From an uncultured Pseudomonadota bacterium (GTDB taxonomy: Bacteria; Pseudomonadota; Gammaproteobacteria; Burkholderiales; JALYOK01): a stretch of 64,000 nt of DNA. Positions 16,859-25,221 of the stretch are shown piece after piece. The translations under genes were made by a program, and so were the position numbers. How positions within the stretch are numbered: the stretch's first letter is position 1; each line of letters opens with the position of its first letter. The stretch is taken from contig CADEHE010000001.1 of the NCBI GenBank assembly GCA_902826775.1, positions 186,001-250,000 on the forward strand. Direction: 5' to 3'. The notes under the pieces are model-generated. The model saw only the letters and a program-made list of their open reading frames with translations, did no database searches and was not told the DNA's origin.

Positions 16859-17704
16859 ATGCAAACCACCGCTATCACTCATGCCTCCGGTTCACCGACG
16901 AGTAACGTCGATCTAACGGCACTCAAGCAAAAGCAGCAAGTATCCTGGTCTTCAGGTGACTATGCGTTTATCGGCACGACACTACAGATTGTCGGTGAGC
17001 AGTTGTGCGAAGCGCTGGATGTGCGGGCAGGGCAACGGGTGCTCGATGTCGCGGCCGGCAATGGCAACGTTTCGCTCGCGGCCGCACGGCGCGGCTGCGA
17101 AGTGACTTCTACCGACTACGTGCTGCATCTGCTCGAGCGCGGGCGGCAGCGCGCCGTGGCCGAAGGGCTCGATATCGCGTTTCGCGAAGCCGACGCCGAG
17201 GCGCTGCCATTTGCTGACGCGAGCTTCGATGTCGTCGTCTCGACCTTCGGCGTCATGTTTACGCCCGATCAGGATAAAGCCGCCGCGGAGCTCGTGCGCG
17301 TATGTGCCCCCCGAGGAAAGATCGGGCTGGCCAATTGGACGCCGACAGGTTTTATCGGTCAGGTGTTCAAAACCATCGGCAAACATTTGCCGCCGCCCGC
17401 CGTCAAATCGCCGGCGCTGTGGGGTACGCGTGAGCGTATCGCGGAGCTGTTTGAGCGAGACATCGCCCATCTCACCACAACAGCACGCAGTTTCATCTTC
17501 CGCTACCGCTCACCGGCACATTGGCTGCATGTGTTCAAGACCTACTACGGGCCGGTGCTGAAAGCCTTTGCCGCGCTCGACGTAAACGCGCAGACCTCGC
17601 TCGAGAATGATCTCATCGCGCTCATCGCGCGCTTCAACCGCTCCGGTGACGAGTCGATGGTCGTACCGAGCGACTACCTAGAGATCGTCGTCACCCGAGC
17701 CTAG
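16859..17704 (+). CDS. Class I SAM-dependent methyltransferase (UbiE/Coq5-like fold)
   Basis: A 281-residue protein. The ATG at 16859 has AAGGAG 7 bases upstream. The Rossmann motif I is V-L-D-V-A-A-G-N-G-N; the acidic strand-2 end is T-S-T-D-Y-V; A-D-A-E-A-L-P-F and F-D-V-V-V-S-T-F-G-V-M-F follow. The substrate cannot be named. It lies 54 bases after the haloperoxidase gene and 11 bases before the hydrolase gene, so the three are probably one transcript acting on a shared small-molecule pathway. Confidence 0.85.
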   Translation: MQTTAITHASGSPTSNVDLTALKQKQQVSWSSGDYAFIGTTLQIVGEQLCEALDVRAGQRVLDVAAGNGNVSLAAARRGCEVTSTDYVLHLLERGRQRAVAEGLDIAFREADAEALPFADASFDVVVSTFGVMFTPDQDKAAAELVRVCAPRGKIGLANWTPTGFIGQVFKTIGKHLPPPAVKSPALWGTRERIAELFERDIAHLTTTARSFIFRYRSPAHWLHVFKTYYGPVLKAFAALDVNAQTSLENDLIALIARFNRSGDESMVVPSDYLEIVVTRA

Positions 17705-17715
17705 GAAAACCTCCC

Positions 17716-18549
17716 ATGCTGTCCGTTATGGTAAGGCCCGCTGCCCAAGACCGTATCGAGCCGTTTGTACGCGAGGCAGGATATGGCGAAGGCGTCGTCT
17801 GTCTGCACGCAAACGCGAGCAACTCCTCGCAGTGGCGCGCGTTGATGGAGTTGCTAGCGCCGAAGTTTCGCGTGCTGGCTCCCGATAGCTATGACGCTGG
17901 GAAGAGCCCCGCCTGGGGTTCGGCAAGCGTGATTCGGCTGCGCGATGAGGTGGCGCTCCTAGAGCCAGTGCTGGCGCGCGCTGGGGCACCGCTGACGCTG
18001 ATCGGCCATTCGTATGGCGCCGCGGTCGCTTTGATCGCAGCGTTGGAAAATCCATCGAGCGTGCGCGCCCTCGTACTGTATGAGCCCACCTTGTTCAGTT
18101 TGATCGACGAACAACAGCCGCGACCGAATGCGGCTGAGGGCATTCGCCAGGTCGTCGCCGCTTGCGCTACGGCGCTCGACACCGGCGACAACGACCGGGC
18201 CGCCGAGATATTTATCGACTACTGGATGGGCGAACGCGTATGGGCGCGCATGCCCGAACAACGCAAGGCGCCGATTGCCGCTGCCATAACCCACGTGCGC
18301 CGGTGGGGACATGCGTTGTTCACCGAATCGACACCGCTGGCGGCTTTTCGCGCGCTTAAGGTGCCGGTGCTGTACTTGGTGGGCAAGCGTTCCACTCCAT
18401 CCGCGCTGGGCGTGGCGCGGCTGTTGACAGCAACGCTGCCGCAAGTCGAGGTTGTCGAGTTCGACCAACTAGGACATATGGGGCCGCTGACGGACCCAGA
18501 TGTCGTCAACAGAGTCATCGAGCACTTTCTCGGGCGGCAGGTGAGATAG
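17716..18549 (+). CDS. Alpha/beta-fold hydrolase
   Basis: A 277-residue protein with the nucleophile elbow G-H-S-Y-G (Ser near residue 97), an oxyanion region V-V-C-L-H-A-N-A-S-N, and a C-terminal catalytic His in Q-L-G-H-M-G-P. No signal peptide, so cytoplasmic. Third gene of the haloperoxidase operon. The TAG stop is the start of a perfect 17-base palindrome (TAGTCGAC-A-GTCGACTA, 18547-18563), which could help end transcription although it lacks a T run. Confidence 0.85.
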   Translation: MLSVMVRPAAQDRIEPFVREAGYGEGVVCLHANASNSSQWRALMELLAPKFRVLAPDSYDAGKSPAWGSASVIRLRDEVALLEPVLARAGAPLTLIGHSYGAAVALIAALENPSSVRALVLYEPTLFSLIDEQQPRPNAAEGIRQVVAACATALDTGDNDRAAEIFIDYWMGERVWARMPEQRKAPIAAAITHVRRWGHALFTESTPLAAFRALKVPVLYLVGKRSTPSALGVARLLTATLPQVEVVEFDQLGHMGPLTDPDVVNRVIEHFLGRQVR

Positions 18550-18721
18550 TCGACAGTCGACTACGCCCGGCCACGTGCGTGTTCGGCCACCTCCAACTCG
18601 AGGAATCTCACGATGGGTCGCGTACATCTGATTTATCGCGAACGGATCCGATGTTTGCCGAGAGGCGCCAGGTTAAGTACTAACTTGGTCCGTCAGGCTC
18701 AAAGTGGTCTCGCAACAGAGG

Positions 18722-19105
18722 CTATTGTTGGTAGCGCGTCCGAATCGACTTTATCGGCTCCTCGATCCTCACGCCCACCCTGCGGCGCGTAATTGCTCTG
18801 ACGTAGGTAAGCCATTCGCCGCGATTTTGCTCCAGCGCCTCGATTTCGGCTCGATTCTGCGGCGCTACCGCGCGCTGCCATTCGAGCCATAGCGGCCAAG
18901 CGTCAGGCATCGAATCGGCGTGCATGACTTCGAGCACGCCGCTGCGCACCCAGTGGGCCGCCACCACTCATGGCTGTGTAGGCACGCCATGATCGATTCG
19001 GCGAGCCATTCGGTCAACCACAGTGCATTCGCGCCGCCGCTGCCGCGGGCGATGACCCACTGTGGGTGATAGCGGTTTGAGCGAGGGATGCGATCACGTT
19101 GAACT
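18722..19105 (-). pseudogene. SAM methyltransferase gene with core deleted
   Basis: Two pieces of one methyltransferase family lie head to tail. About 19105-18975 reads R-S-N-R-Y-H-P-Q-W-V ... S-G-G-A-N-A-L-W-L-T-E-W-L-A-E, an N-terminal start. It then jumps to H-E-W-W-R, shifts frame, and continues H-W-V-R-S-G-V-L-E-V, A-D-S-M-P-D-A-W-P-L-W-L-E-W-Q-R-A-V, E-I-E-A-L-E, a C-terminal end of the same family. The whole Rossmann core with the SAM site is missing. This is a pseudogene by large internal deletion plus a frameshift. Family assignment is by memory of homologues. Confidence 0.6.
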
Positions 19106-19344
19106 AAGTCAAGCGGCCGATTGTAAATCAGCCAATGGCAGGTTTGCAGCGGCCTGCTCTGCGCAGGTCATGTCTCCTTCGGCCGGCACTGATTGCGACG
19201 ATCAACCAAACTGAATAATTTTTCGCATTGCCGCGGAGCCACCGTTCACGAACGTCGGCTAAACAAAGCGGCATGTTTCGGCTTAGTACTCGGATGCGGG
19301 TTTCGGTGTCAACGTCGAGAAGTGTGCAAGTAGCTTGAACGTTG
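19106..19344. other. Intergenic stretch with a hairpin after the HAD gene
   Basis: CAAGTAGC at 19327-19334 pairs with GCTACTTG at 19344-19351 around a 9-base loop, overlapping the HAD gene stop codon on the minus strand. No T run follows, so it is a weak terminator candidate. Nothing else is recognisable. Confidence 0.35.
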
Positions 19345-20064
19345 CTACTTGTCGGCCTCCCGCTGATGTGCCTCGGCCATCTCCGCCATGCTCTTGAAGT
19401 GGAAGTGGACGTTGGGCGGCTTGACGACTTTTTTCGTCGCCCCGCTCCCCGCCTTGCCGAAGCGCCTGTCGATCCAGGCCCGGGCGAGCCCGGCCTGTGT
19501 CGCGGGCACATGGTCGTGATGCAAGCTCTGCGCTGTGTGCAGCACCGTGTCCTTAGTGACGCCGAGATCGCGCTTGAGGTGCTTCAAGAGATAGTCGAAG
19601 TTGCGCGCATCCGGCTTATAGGAGCCGATATCCTCGGCGGTGTAGACGGCGTCGAACTCGACGCCGAGTTTCCGATTGGAAGCGGCGAAGCTCTTCCGGT
19701 CGACGTTCGAGAGGATGACGAGCTTATAGTGCTTCTTCAAGTATTTGAGGGCTGCGGCGCTGTCGGCGAAGGCCGGCCAGTCCGGCACTGAAGCGCCGAA
19801 GGCCTCGTGCTTGGCGGCGAGCGCCGGGACTTCCCATTCCTTGGCGAGCCGCGCATGCACGGTGGTCAGCAGCGTCGCGTATTTGAGCGAAGGCGTCAGA
19901 TATTCTTGCTCCGTTTCGGCGAGGCTGAAAGCTTCGAGTGCGGCCTCCCGGCTAAGCTTCGCCTTGCGAGCAAGCGGTGCGAGAGCCGCCCAGAGCCCGC
20001 GCTCCCAGTCGATGAGCGTGCCGTAACAATCGAAGGTCAGTGTAGAGAAGTCGCAAAGCCGCAT
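19345..20064 (-). CDS. HAD-superfamily haloacid dehalogenase type II
   Basis: A 239-residue protein with the (S)-2-haloacid dehalogenase layout: nucleophile Asp12 in T-F-D-C-Y-G-T-L-I-D-W-E, motif II I-L-S-N-V-D, and motif III region with S-Y-K-P-D. The cap domain follows residue 15. It removes halogen from short 2-haloacids or is a related phosphatase. GGAG lies 8 bases before the ATG. It is separated from the upstream methyltransferase genes by a hairpin at 20177-20194, so it may have its own promoter. Confidence 0.85.
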   Translation of the reverse strand: MRLCDFSTLTFDCYGTLIDWERGLWAALAPLARKAKLSREAALEAFSLAETEQEYLTPSLKYATLLTTVHARLAKEWEVPALAAKHEAFGASVPDWPAFADSAAALKYLKKHYKLVILSNVDRKSFAASNRKLGVEFDAVYTAEDIGSYKPDARNFDYLLKHLKRDLGVTKDTVLHTAQSLHHDHVPATQAGLARAWIDRRFGKAGSGATKKVVKPPNVHFHFKSMAEMAEAHQREADK

Positions 20065-20176
20065 GGGATATCTCCGCGGTTCGCCGTCAGCGAATAGGGT
20101 TTCGTAAATGTTAGCAAATTAGCCGACACCCTCGGCACCGTGATCGCATTGAAATAAGGGTCCAAAACACGGACGT

Positions 20177-20194
20177 GTCGGTAGAATTACCGAC
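20177..20194. promoter_or_regulatory. Hairpin upstream of the HAD gene
   Basis: GTCGGTA (20177-20183) pairs with TACCGAC (20188-20194) around GAAT. It lies about 110 bases upstream of the HAD start and downstream of the methyltransferase operon. It could end that transcript or act as an operator; there is no T run. Confidence 0.3.
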
Positions 20195-20441
20195 GTGTAC
20201 GAATATCGGGAGCTAGCGTACTAGTGTTGCTGCGCACGTTGGCCGGGCAGCGAATCTGCATACCGTCCTGCTCGTTTAACCAGAGCGAAAATTTCCTTGC
20301 CAACGTGAGCGCAATCGCATCCTTTGGAACGTCCGTGCTGGAGTGCATGTGCTGCGGGGCTGCGCGCCGCAAGAGCCAGCAGCGGTAGGCGGCCCTGGTC
20401 TCTAAGGTGATCTGACGTGCGGGTTTGAGTTTGGCTTCCAT
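20187..20441 (-). CDS. Small hypothetical ORF after the homocysteine methyltransferase
   Basis: An 84-codon frame starts 8 bases after the preceding stop on the minus strand. Its middle (S-S-T-D-V-P-K-D-A-I-A-L-T-L-A-R-K-F-S-L-W-L-N) has protein-like composition. The ribosome site is weak and I know no family. It may be only an open frame. Confidence 0.25.
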   Translation of the reverse strand: MEAKLKPARQITLETRAAYRCWLLRRAAPQHMHSSTDVPKDAIALTLARKFSLWLNEQDGMQIRCPANVRSNTSTLAPDIRTRR

Positions 20442-20449
20442 GAGTTTCT

Positions 20450-21421
20450 TCAGTTGGGGTTGCGAGTTGTTGCCACAGCGCCAGCAGTGGTAAGCGCGTG
20501 ACAAATCGCATCTACATGCCGGTGATCGGTACCGCAGCATCCGCCCACCACGTTGAGGTTAGGCAAGCGCTTGCGTAGTGTTTGGTATTGATCGCCAAGC
20601 TCGGTCGGGTTGCCGTCGTCTAAATCGGTGCTCTCATCCAGCTCGGCGTGGCTGCGCTTGGAGGCGTTGGCGCGCAGGCCGCCGATGCGGTGGCGCCAAG
20701 CACCATTGCCCAGCACATGTTCAAAATGTGTCGGATGGGCGCAGTTGATCATGTAGTAAGCAGCGTAGCCGTCGGTCTCCGCGTCGGTGCGCATGATCGC
20801 CTCAGCCAAGCTGTCACCGGATGGAAGTTTTCCATCGGTCTCCAGCGTGAAAGAAATCGCCACCGGTATGCTGTGATCTTGTGCGGCACGCGTGATGCCA
20901 ATGGCTTCTTCGACATAGTTCATCGTGAAGGCTGCCACCATGTCGGCATCGGTTTCGGCAAAGGTGCGAATTTGCACGGCATGGTAGTCGCGTGCCGCCT
21001 GCACCGTCATTTGCTGGTCAGCGCGGTAGCCGTCACCGCGCGGACCCATGTTGCCGCTCACCACCATCGGCGTTTGCCGACTCTCCAAGGCCTTGCGAAC
21101 TTCCAGCATGAGGCCGATCGCTTTGCGATTCGCGTCCGCCAGCGCAACCGCGTCGTAACCCAACTTCGCACCCCAATCCGGGTTAGCCCGCCACGTGGGA
21201 CTCTCCAACACGAGCCCCATCCCGTGGGCGCGAGCCATCTCGGCGTATCGTATGAAGTAGGCGCGCAAGGTGCTAACGCCCGGCTCCTCCTTCAGCAGGT
21301 CGAAAGCGGCAAAACAAGGCAGATCGATGCGTTCATGAAAAACTAGCGTTGTCTCGAGCCCGCCGTCGGTCATGAACAGGCGGTCTTTCAACTGCGGGAG
21401 GCGACTACGATATTTGCTCAT
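20450..21421 (-). CDS. Homocysteine S-methyltransferase family protein
   Basis: A 323-residue protein. The ATG at 21421 is chosen because AAGGAG lies 5 bases upstream; a longer frame to 21523 overlaps the GNAT gene. The zinc-binding Cys residues are present in Y-M-I-N-C-A-H-P and N-V-V-G-G-C-C-G-T-D. D-G-G-L-E-T-T-L near the N-terminus is typical of the family. It transfers a methyl group, usually from S-methylmethionine or betaine, to homocysteine or a related thiol in the cytoplasm. It follows the GNAT gene by 22 bases, so the two are likely cotranscribed. Confidence 0.85.
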   Translation of the reverse strand: MSKYRSRLPQLKDRLFMTDGGLETTLVFHERIDLPCFAAFDLLKEEPGVSTLRAYFIRYAEMARAHGMGLVLESPTWRANPDWGAKLGYDAVALADANRKAIGLMLEVRKALESRQTPMVVSGNMGPRGDGYRADQQMTVQAARDYHAVQIRTFAETDADMVAAFTMNYVEEAIGITRAAQDHSIPVAISFTLETDGKLPSGDSLAEAIMRTDAETDGYAAYYMINCAHPTHFEHVLGNGAWRHRIGGLRANASKRSHAELDESTDLDDGNPTELGDQYQTLRKRLPNLNVVGGCCGTDHRHVDAICHALTTAGAVATTRNPN

Positions 21422-21443
21422 ACATGCTCCTTTAATAACGAAC

Positions 21444-21998
21444 CTATAACGTGCTGCACATGCAAACGCTGGGAATCTCGACGTCGAATCCCGCTCTTCG
21501 GTAGGCGCGGCGCGCTGCACCATGACTCGGATCGCCGCCGGTAGCGACAGTAGCGACCCTCATACCCGACTGTTTCATCTGTTCCATCCCAAACCGATAC
21601 ATCGCCGTGCCAATCCCCTGGCCTTGCCACTGAGGATCGACGGCGTTGAGACCGATCTCTCCGACGTGTGTCTGTCGGTCGAGCCGGACTGCTACGAAGC
21701 CGACCATCTCGCTACCGAGCTGCGCCACGTATAGCGTCCAAACGAAGGCGGCGGCCAGCAGCGATTCAAGTAGCGCCGCCTGCCCCTCATCTTCGTGCCG
21801 TTGCGCGAGGTCATAGATCTCGTCGCCCAGGATGGAGCGGAACGACGCGAACACGGGCGCGAACGCTGCGCTTCGGATCTCCTGCAAACGGCGCAGATCA
21901 TCGTGGCGCGCAATTCGTAGCCGCAGCTCCGCCGTGCGTCCGCTCGTCGGCGCATCAAGGGATTTGACTCTGCTTTGGTGGGGCACCGGAGCGTCCAT
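21444..21998 (-). CDS. GNAT-family N-acetyltransferase
   Basis: A 184-residue protein with an acetyl-CoA binding motif A: V-D-P-Q-W-Q-G-Q-G-I-G-T-A-M-Y, preceded by the beta-4 strand H-V-G-E-I-G-L-N-A. The C-terminus A-A-R-R-A-Y-R-R-A-G-F-D closes the fold. The substrate is unknown. It lies 42 bases downstream of the sterol-desaturase-like gene and just before the homocysteine methyltransferase gene. Confidence 0.85.
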   Translation of the reverse strand: MDAPVPHQSRVKSLDAPTSGRTAELRLRIARHDDLRRLQEIRSAAFAPVFASFRSILGDEIYDLAQRHEDEGQAALLESLLAAAFVWTLYVAQLGSEMVGFVAVRLDRQTHVGEIGLNAVDPQWQGQGIGTAMYRFGMEQMKQSGMRVATVATGGDPSHGAARRAYRRAGFDVEIPSVCMCSTL

Positions 21999-22040
21999 GG
22001 GTTTGAGGGTCCGATAAGGATCAACAGATGAACAATGCGC

Positions 22041-22841
22041 TTACGCGGCTCGATGAAAATGCTGCCCTGCGCCGGAGACCGACGCGCTTTGCGCGTGAGG
22101 GCGACTGACATCGCGCAGCAGCAACATATCGAAGACGCGGCGCGACGCACCCGTATAGAAACCCGTCTCGCCCGTAAACGATGCCGGATTGCGCCAGGTG
22201 CCGAACAGCATGTCGAACACCGGCAAATCCGAATAGTTGTAGGCGTGCACGCCTTTGTTGTGATGCAGCGTGTGGCTTTCGGGACGCTGAATCAAATAGC
22301 CCAGCCAACGCGGCGTGCGGATGTTGGCGTGCTGGAAGATCGACAGGAACGTGGTGGCCAACAGGAACACCGTCACCGCTTGCGCACTGATGCCGACGAG
22401 GGACAAGCACAAGCTGGAGAGAAACGTCCAGCCGATCATGTCCCAGGGACTGAAGTAGAAGGCGCCGAATGTATCCAAGCGCTCCGCGCTGTGGTGCATC
22501 TGGTGAAACACGCGCCACAGTGGCTCGTAACGGTGCATGGCGCGGTGCCACACGTAGACGCCGAGCTCGTAGACGAGCAAGGCCACGAGCGCACCGCTCC
22601 AAGTGCCGAGCGCGGCGAGGTCAAACAACTGGTATTGCGCCAGGTGTTCGCCCCACAGGAGCGGCAGGTACGACGAGATAAAGAAGAAGGCGACGAACGC
22701 TGCCAGGCCGCGCAAGCGCCAACCTTTGATGGCCGGCAAGGCGCGCGCAGGCGCGATCCATTCCCAGACGACTAGCGCGGTGTAGAGAGCGAACACGCTG
22801 AGCGAGATGGGGTCGAGTAGCAGTTCCAATGGGGTAGGCAT
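22041..22841 (-). CDS. Sterol desaturase / fatty acid hydroxylase family membrane protein
   Basis: A 266-residue integral membrane protein with 4-5 hydrophobic segments and the di-iron His clusters H-R-A-M-H-R, H-Q-M-H-H and H-T-L-H-H, plus an additional F-Q-H-A-N. Such enzymes hydroxylate or desaturate lipid chains using O2. AAGGGAAA lies upstream of the ATG. It is the last of four closely spaced genes running from 25068, the other three encoding exported proteins. Confidence 0.85.
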   Translation of the reverse strand: MPTPLELLLDPISLSVFALYTALVVWEWIAPARALPAIKGWRLRGLAAFVAFFFISSYLPLLWGEHLAQYQLFDLAALGTWSGALVALLVYELGVYVWHRAMHRYEPLWRVFHQMHHSAERLDTFGAFYFSPWDMIGWTFLSSLCLSLVGISAQAVTVFLLATTFLSIFQHANIRTPRWLGYLIQRPESHTLHHNKGVHAYNYSDLPVFDMLFGTWRNPASFTGETGFYTGASRRVFDMLLLRDVSRPHAQSASVSGAGQHFHRAA

Positions 22842-22868
22842 GATGATTTCCCTTTAGCCAAGCCGCGC

Positions 22869-23618
22869 CTACTGCGCGGATAGATTGTCTTTGTTCAAGC
22901 AACCGGCACCGTCGAGCTTCAAGTTGACGCCGCCCAACCCTTTGGTGTTGTTGCCGGTGCTGCTGTTATCGATCACTGTCGCTGGGCATGGCGCCGCGAT
23001 GCCGTGCCAACTGTTGTGGCGAACCTGGTTGCGGGCGATCAGCGCGCCCACACTCTCGACCTCGATGCCGCCCATCGCGATGTTGCTGCCGTGGCCATTG
23101 AGCAGAACGACGTTATCGGTAATCGTTCCGCCGTAGCCGGGCGCAATGCTGGCGTCTTGTATACGAATGCCGGCAAAGCGGTTGCCTGCGACGAAGCTAT
23201 TTCTCACTACGACGCTTGAACTGACAAGAATGCCATCGGCCCGATTATCGATAGCTCGAACGTTCTCGATGCGAGCATAGTGCACATCGAGCAAGCTGAT
23301 GCCGTGAGCGAAATTGCGGATGGTGCCGTTGCGCACTTCGATGTTGGTGATGCCGTGGCGCGAGGACGGTATCGTGACGCCGCTCACGAGCGGTGAGGTG
23401 CTGGTGCCGCTGATGTGATGCCCGGCCAAGTCAATCGACACGTTGCTCACATTGATCACCAGGCAATTTCCTGAGGTCACGAGGTTCTGCGTGAGCCGGT
23501 ACGATCCAGACTGGTTGATTGTTTGGCAAGTACCGATATCCGTTACCGCGTGCGCAGCGGTTGCAAGACTCGCCAGCGCAGCGGTTTGGAGGATGCGTCC
23601 AAAGGTGTGGAGCTTCAT
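22869..23618 (-). CDS. Exported right-handed beta-helix repeat protein
   Basis: A 249-residue protein with a signal peptide ending A-A-H-A. Mature part has the G-x-Y-x-L-T-Q-N-L and S-I-D-L-A-G-H-H-I entry strands, then PbH1-type coils (I-E-V-R-N-G-T-I-R-N-F, I-E-N-V-R-A-I-D-N, V-V-R-N-S-F-V-A-G-N-R). Such proteins bind or act on polysaccharides or form surface layers. Four Cys residues could form disulphides. It is a clear paralogue of the next gene upstream, with the same start and C-terminal C-x3-(D/Q)-N-x-(S/T)-A-Q end. No catalytic residues are identifiable. Confidence 0.75.
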   Translation of the reverse strand: MKLHTFGRILQTAALASLATAAHAVTDIGTCQTINQSGSYRLTQNLVTSGNCLVINVSNVSIDLAGHHISGTSTSPLVSGVTIPSSRHGITNIEVRNGTIRNFAHGISLLDVHYARIENVRAIDNRADGILVSSSVVVRNSFVAGNRFAGIRIQDASIAPGYGGTITDNVVLLNGHGSNIAMGGIEVESVGALIARNQVRHNSWHGIAAPCPATVIDNSSTGNNTKGLGGVNLKLDGAGCLNKDNLSAQ

Positions 23619-23658
23619 TTCAAATTTCCTTTCGTTAGTTTGGGTAACGCGGGCAGTT

Positions 23659-24387
23659 CTACTGCGCCGTGCTGTTCTGGCTGCTCATACAGCCGGTCCC
23701 GAACAGCACCAAGTTTCGATCACCGGCGACGCCGTTGCGGTGCGCCGCGTTGCCGATAACCGCGCTTGGGCATTGCACGAAGATGCCGACGTTGGCGCTG
23801 CGCGTGACCGCGTTGCCGCGCAGCACGCTGCCGCGCTGAGTGACCGAGATCCCGCTCTCGCCGCTGCCATGGATCACGTTGTCGCTGATGATGGTGCCGG
23901 CTAGACCCAATGCGATGGGAGTGCTACTGGTGACGCTGACGTTGATGCCGTTGTTCCGAACGGTGTCAACGACGTTTCTGGAGATGATCGAACCCGGTCC
24001 AGCGGCAATGCCATCCCCGGAAACGTTGGTGATGCGTAGATCTTCAATTGCCACGGCATCGGCGGCGCGGAAATCTACGCCGCTGGCGAAATTGGAAATG
24101 CTGCCGTTACGCACCGCAGGATTGTGCAAACTGGTGGTCCCGGCGTCGGCGCGCACTGCAGACCCGGTTCCGACGCCAACGATCTGATGGCCGCCGAGGT
24201 CGATGCTCACTCTGTCGGCTTGAATCCTCAGGCAGGTGCCGCTTGCCACGAGGTTTTGCGTGACGCGATGCGCACCCGATTGCGAGATGACTTGGCAGGT
24301 GGTGATATAAGTGGCCGCTTGTGCGCTCGCCGCGAGACCGGCGAGCGCAACGCTCAGGGCGGCGCGTCTCAATTTGTTTCGATTCAT
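23659..24387 (-). CDS. Exported right-handed beta-helix repeat protein, paralogue
   Basis: A 242-residue paralogue of the downstream gene, with a signal peptide ending S-A-Q-A and matching blocks T-C-Q-V-I-S-Q-S-G-A-H-R-V-T-Q-N-L-V and S-I-D-L-G-G-H-Q-I, then beta-helix coils. It has AAGGAAA before the ATG, as does its paralogue, which points to a tandem duplication. The spacing of 21 and 40 bases to its neighbours supports one operon. Confidence 0.75.
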   Translation of the reverse strand: MNRNKLRRAALSVALAGLAASAQAATYITTCQVISQSGAHRVTQNLVASGTCLRIQADRVSIDLGGHQIVGVGTGSAVRADAGTTSLHNPAVRNGSISNFASGVDFRAADAVAIEDLRITNVSGDGIAAGPGSIISRNVVDTVRNNGINVSVTSSTPIALGLAGTIISDNVIHGSGESGISVTQRGSVLRGNAVTRSANVGIFVQCPSAVIGNAAHRNGVAGDRNLVLFGTGCMSSQNSTAQ

Positions 24388-24408
24388 TTTCTACGTTTCC
24401 TTTTAGGG

Positions 24409-25068
24409 TTAGCGGCGCCGCAAGTCGAACGCGTAGCGCAGATTGAAGCCAAGCGTGGCGTTGGTGCCCAAGAACACTTGCTCCGTTTGTCCGCCGGCGT
24501 TCACATAACGGCCCGTGCCCCCGGTTACAGCGCGCAGTACCGGGACGTTCACGTCGGCCAATTCCACACCGTCGGTGCACAGCGTCAGCTCTCCCGGGCG
24601 CCGGCCGAGGTCGTAGAGCTGGTGCGTGATGACCATCGGCCCGGTCTTTGTCGCTGCGCCTTGGGCGACGAACCAACCGCGACAGGTCCAGCGTCCAATC
24701 ACTAGGTTGGGAAACTCCGGATCGCCGTTGGCGAGCACGCCGGTGCCCACGGTGGTTGCGGTGTTACCGACGATGGTGCCGTAGGGGTAGATGTAGCCTT
24801 CGGTGATGAACGGGCTGCCGTGTTGCGGCTGCTTGTTCGGATCGACCGGCGGGGTATCCCAGACGAAGCGCTGCATGTTTTCTGCGACATCGAACTTGAG
24901 ATCGCGGCCGTGGCGGTGCAGCGCTGCGGCCATGTCATCGGCATGGGCCGATTGCGCGACGCCGGTGGCGCTGGCTGCGGCGGCCGCGAGCAGCATGCTG
25001 AAGCGGCGGCGATCAGCATTGGCGGGTGAAGCGAGATCGGACTCGGGTTTGGGTGTAACGGGTTGCAT
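24409..25068 (-). CDS. Exported allene-oxide-cyclase-barrel-like protein
   Basis: A 219-residue protein. A D-R-R-R-F-S-M-L-L-A-A-A-A-A sequence resembles a Tat-type signal ending A-H-A. The C-terminal part R-A-V-T-G-G-T-G-R-Y-V-N-A-G-G and L-G-F-N-L-R-Y-A-F-D-L fits the dirigent/allene oxide cyclase barrel family; the bacterial members have no known reaction. AAAGGAA lies before the ATG. First gene of a four-gene operon divergent from a GlxA-like regulator. Confidence 0.65.
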   Translation of the reverse strand: MQPVTPKPESDLASPANADRRRFSMLLAAAAASATGVAQSAHADDMAAALHRHGRDLKFDVAENMQRFVWDTPPVDPNKQPQHGSPFITEGYIYPYGTIVGNTATTVGTGVLANGDPEFPNLVIGRWTCRGWFVAQGAATKTGPMVITHQLYDLGRRPGELTLCTDGVELADVNVPVLRAVTGGTGRYVNAGGQTEQVFLGTNATLGFNLRYAFDLRRR

Positions 25069-25221
25069 GGCGTGTTCCTTTCACATTGAGTGCTTGACTA
25101 GATAAAAAGGTGTAGCGGTAAAATTGGTGCGCTCACTAGCGGCTAAATTGAAGGCGAAATGCTAATTGCGGATCCCTTGCGGAACTAAAGCCATTTCGGC
25201 AAGGAATTGGACGAATCGGCC

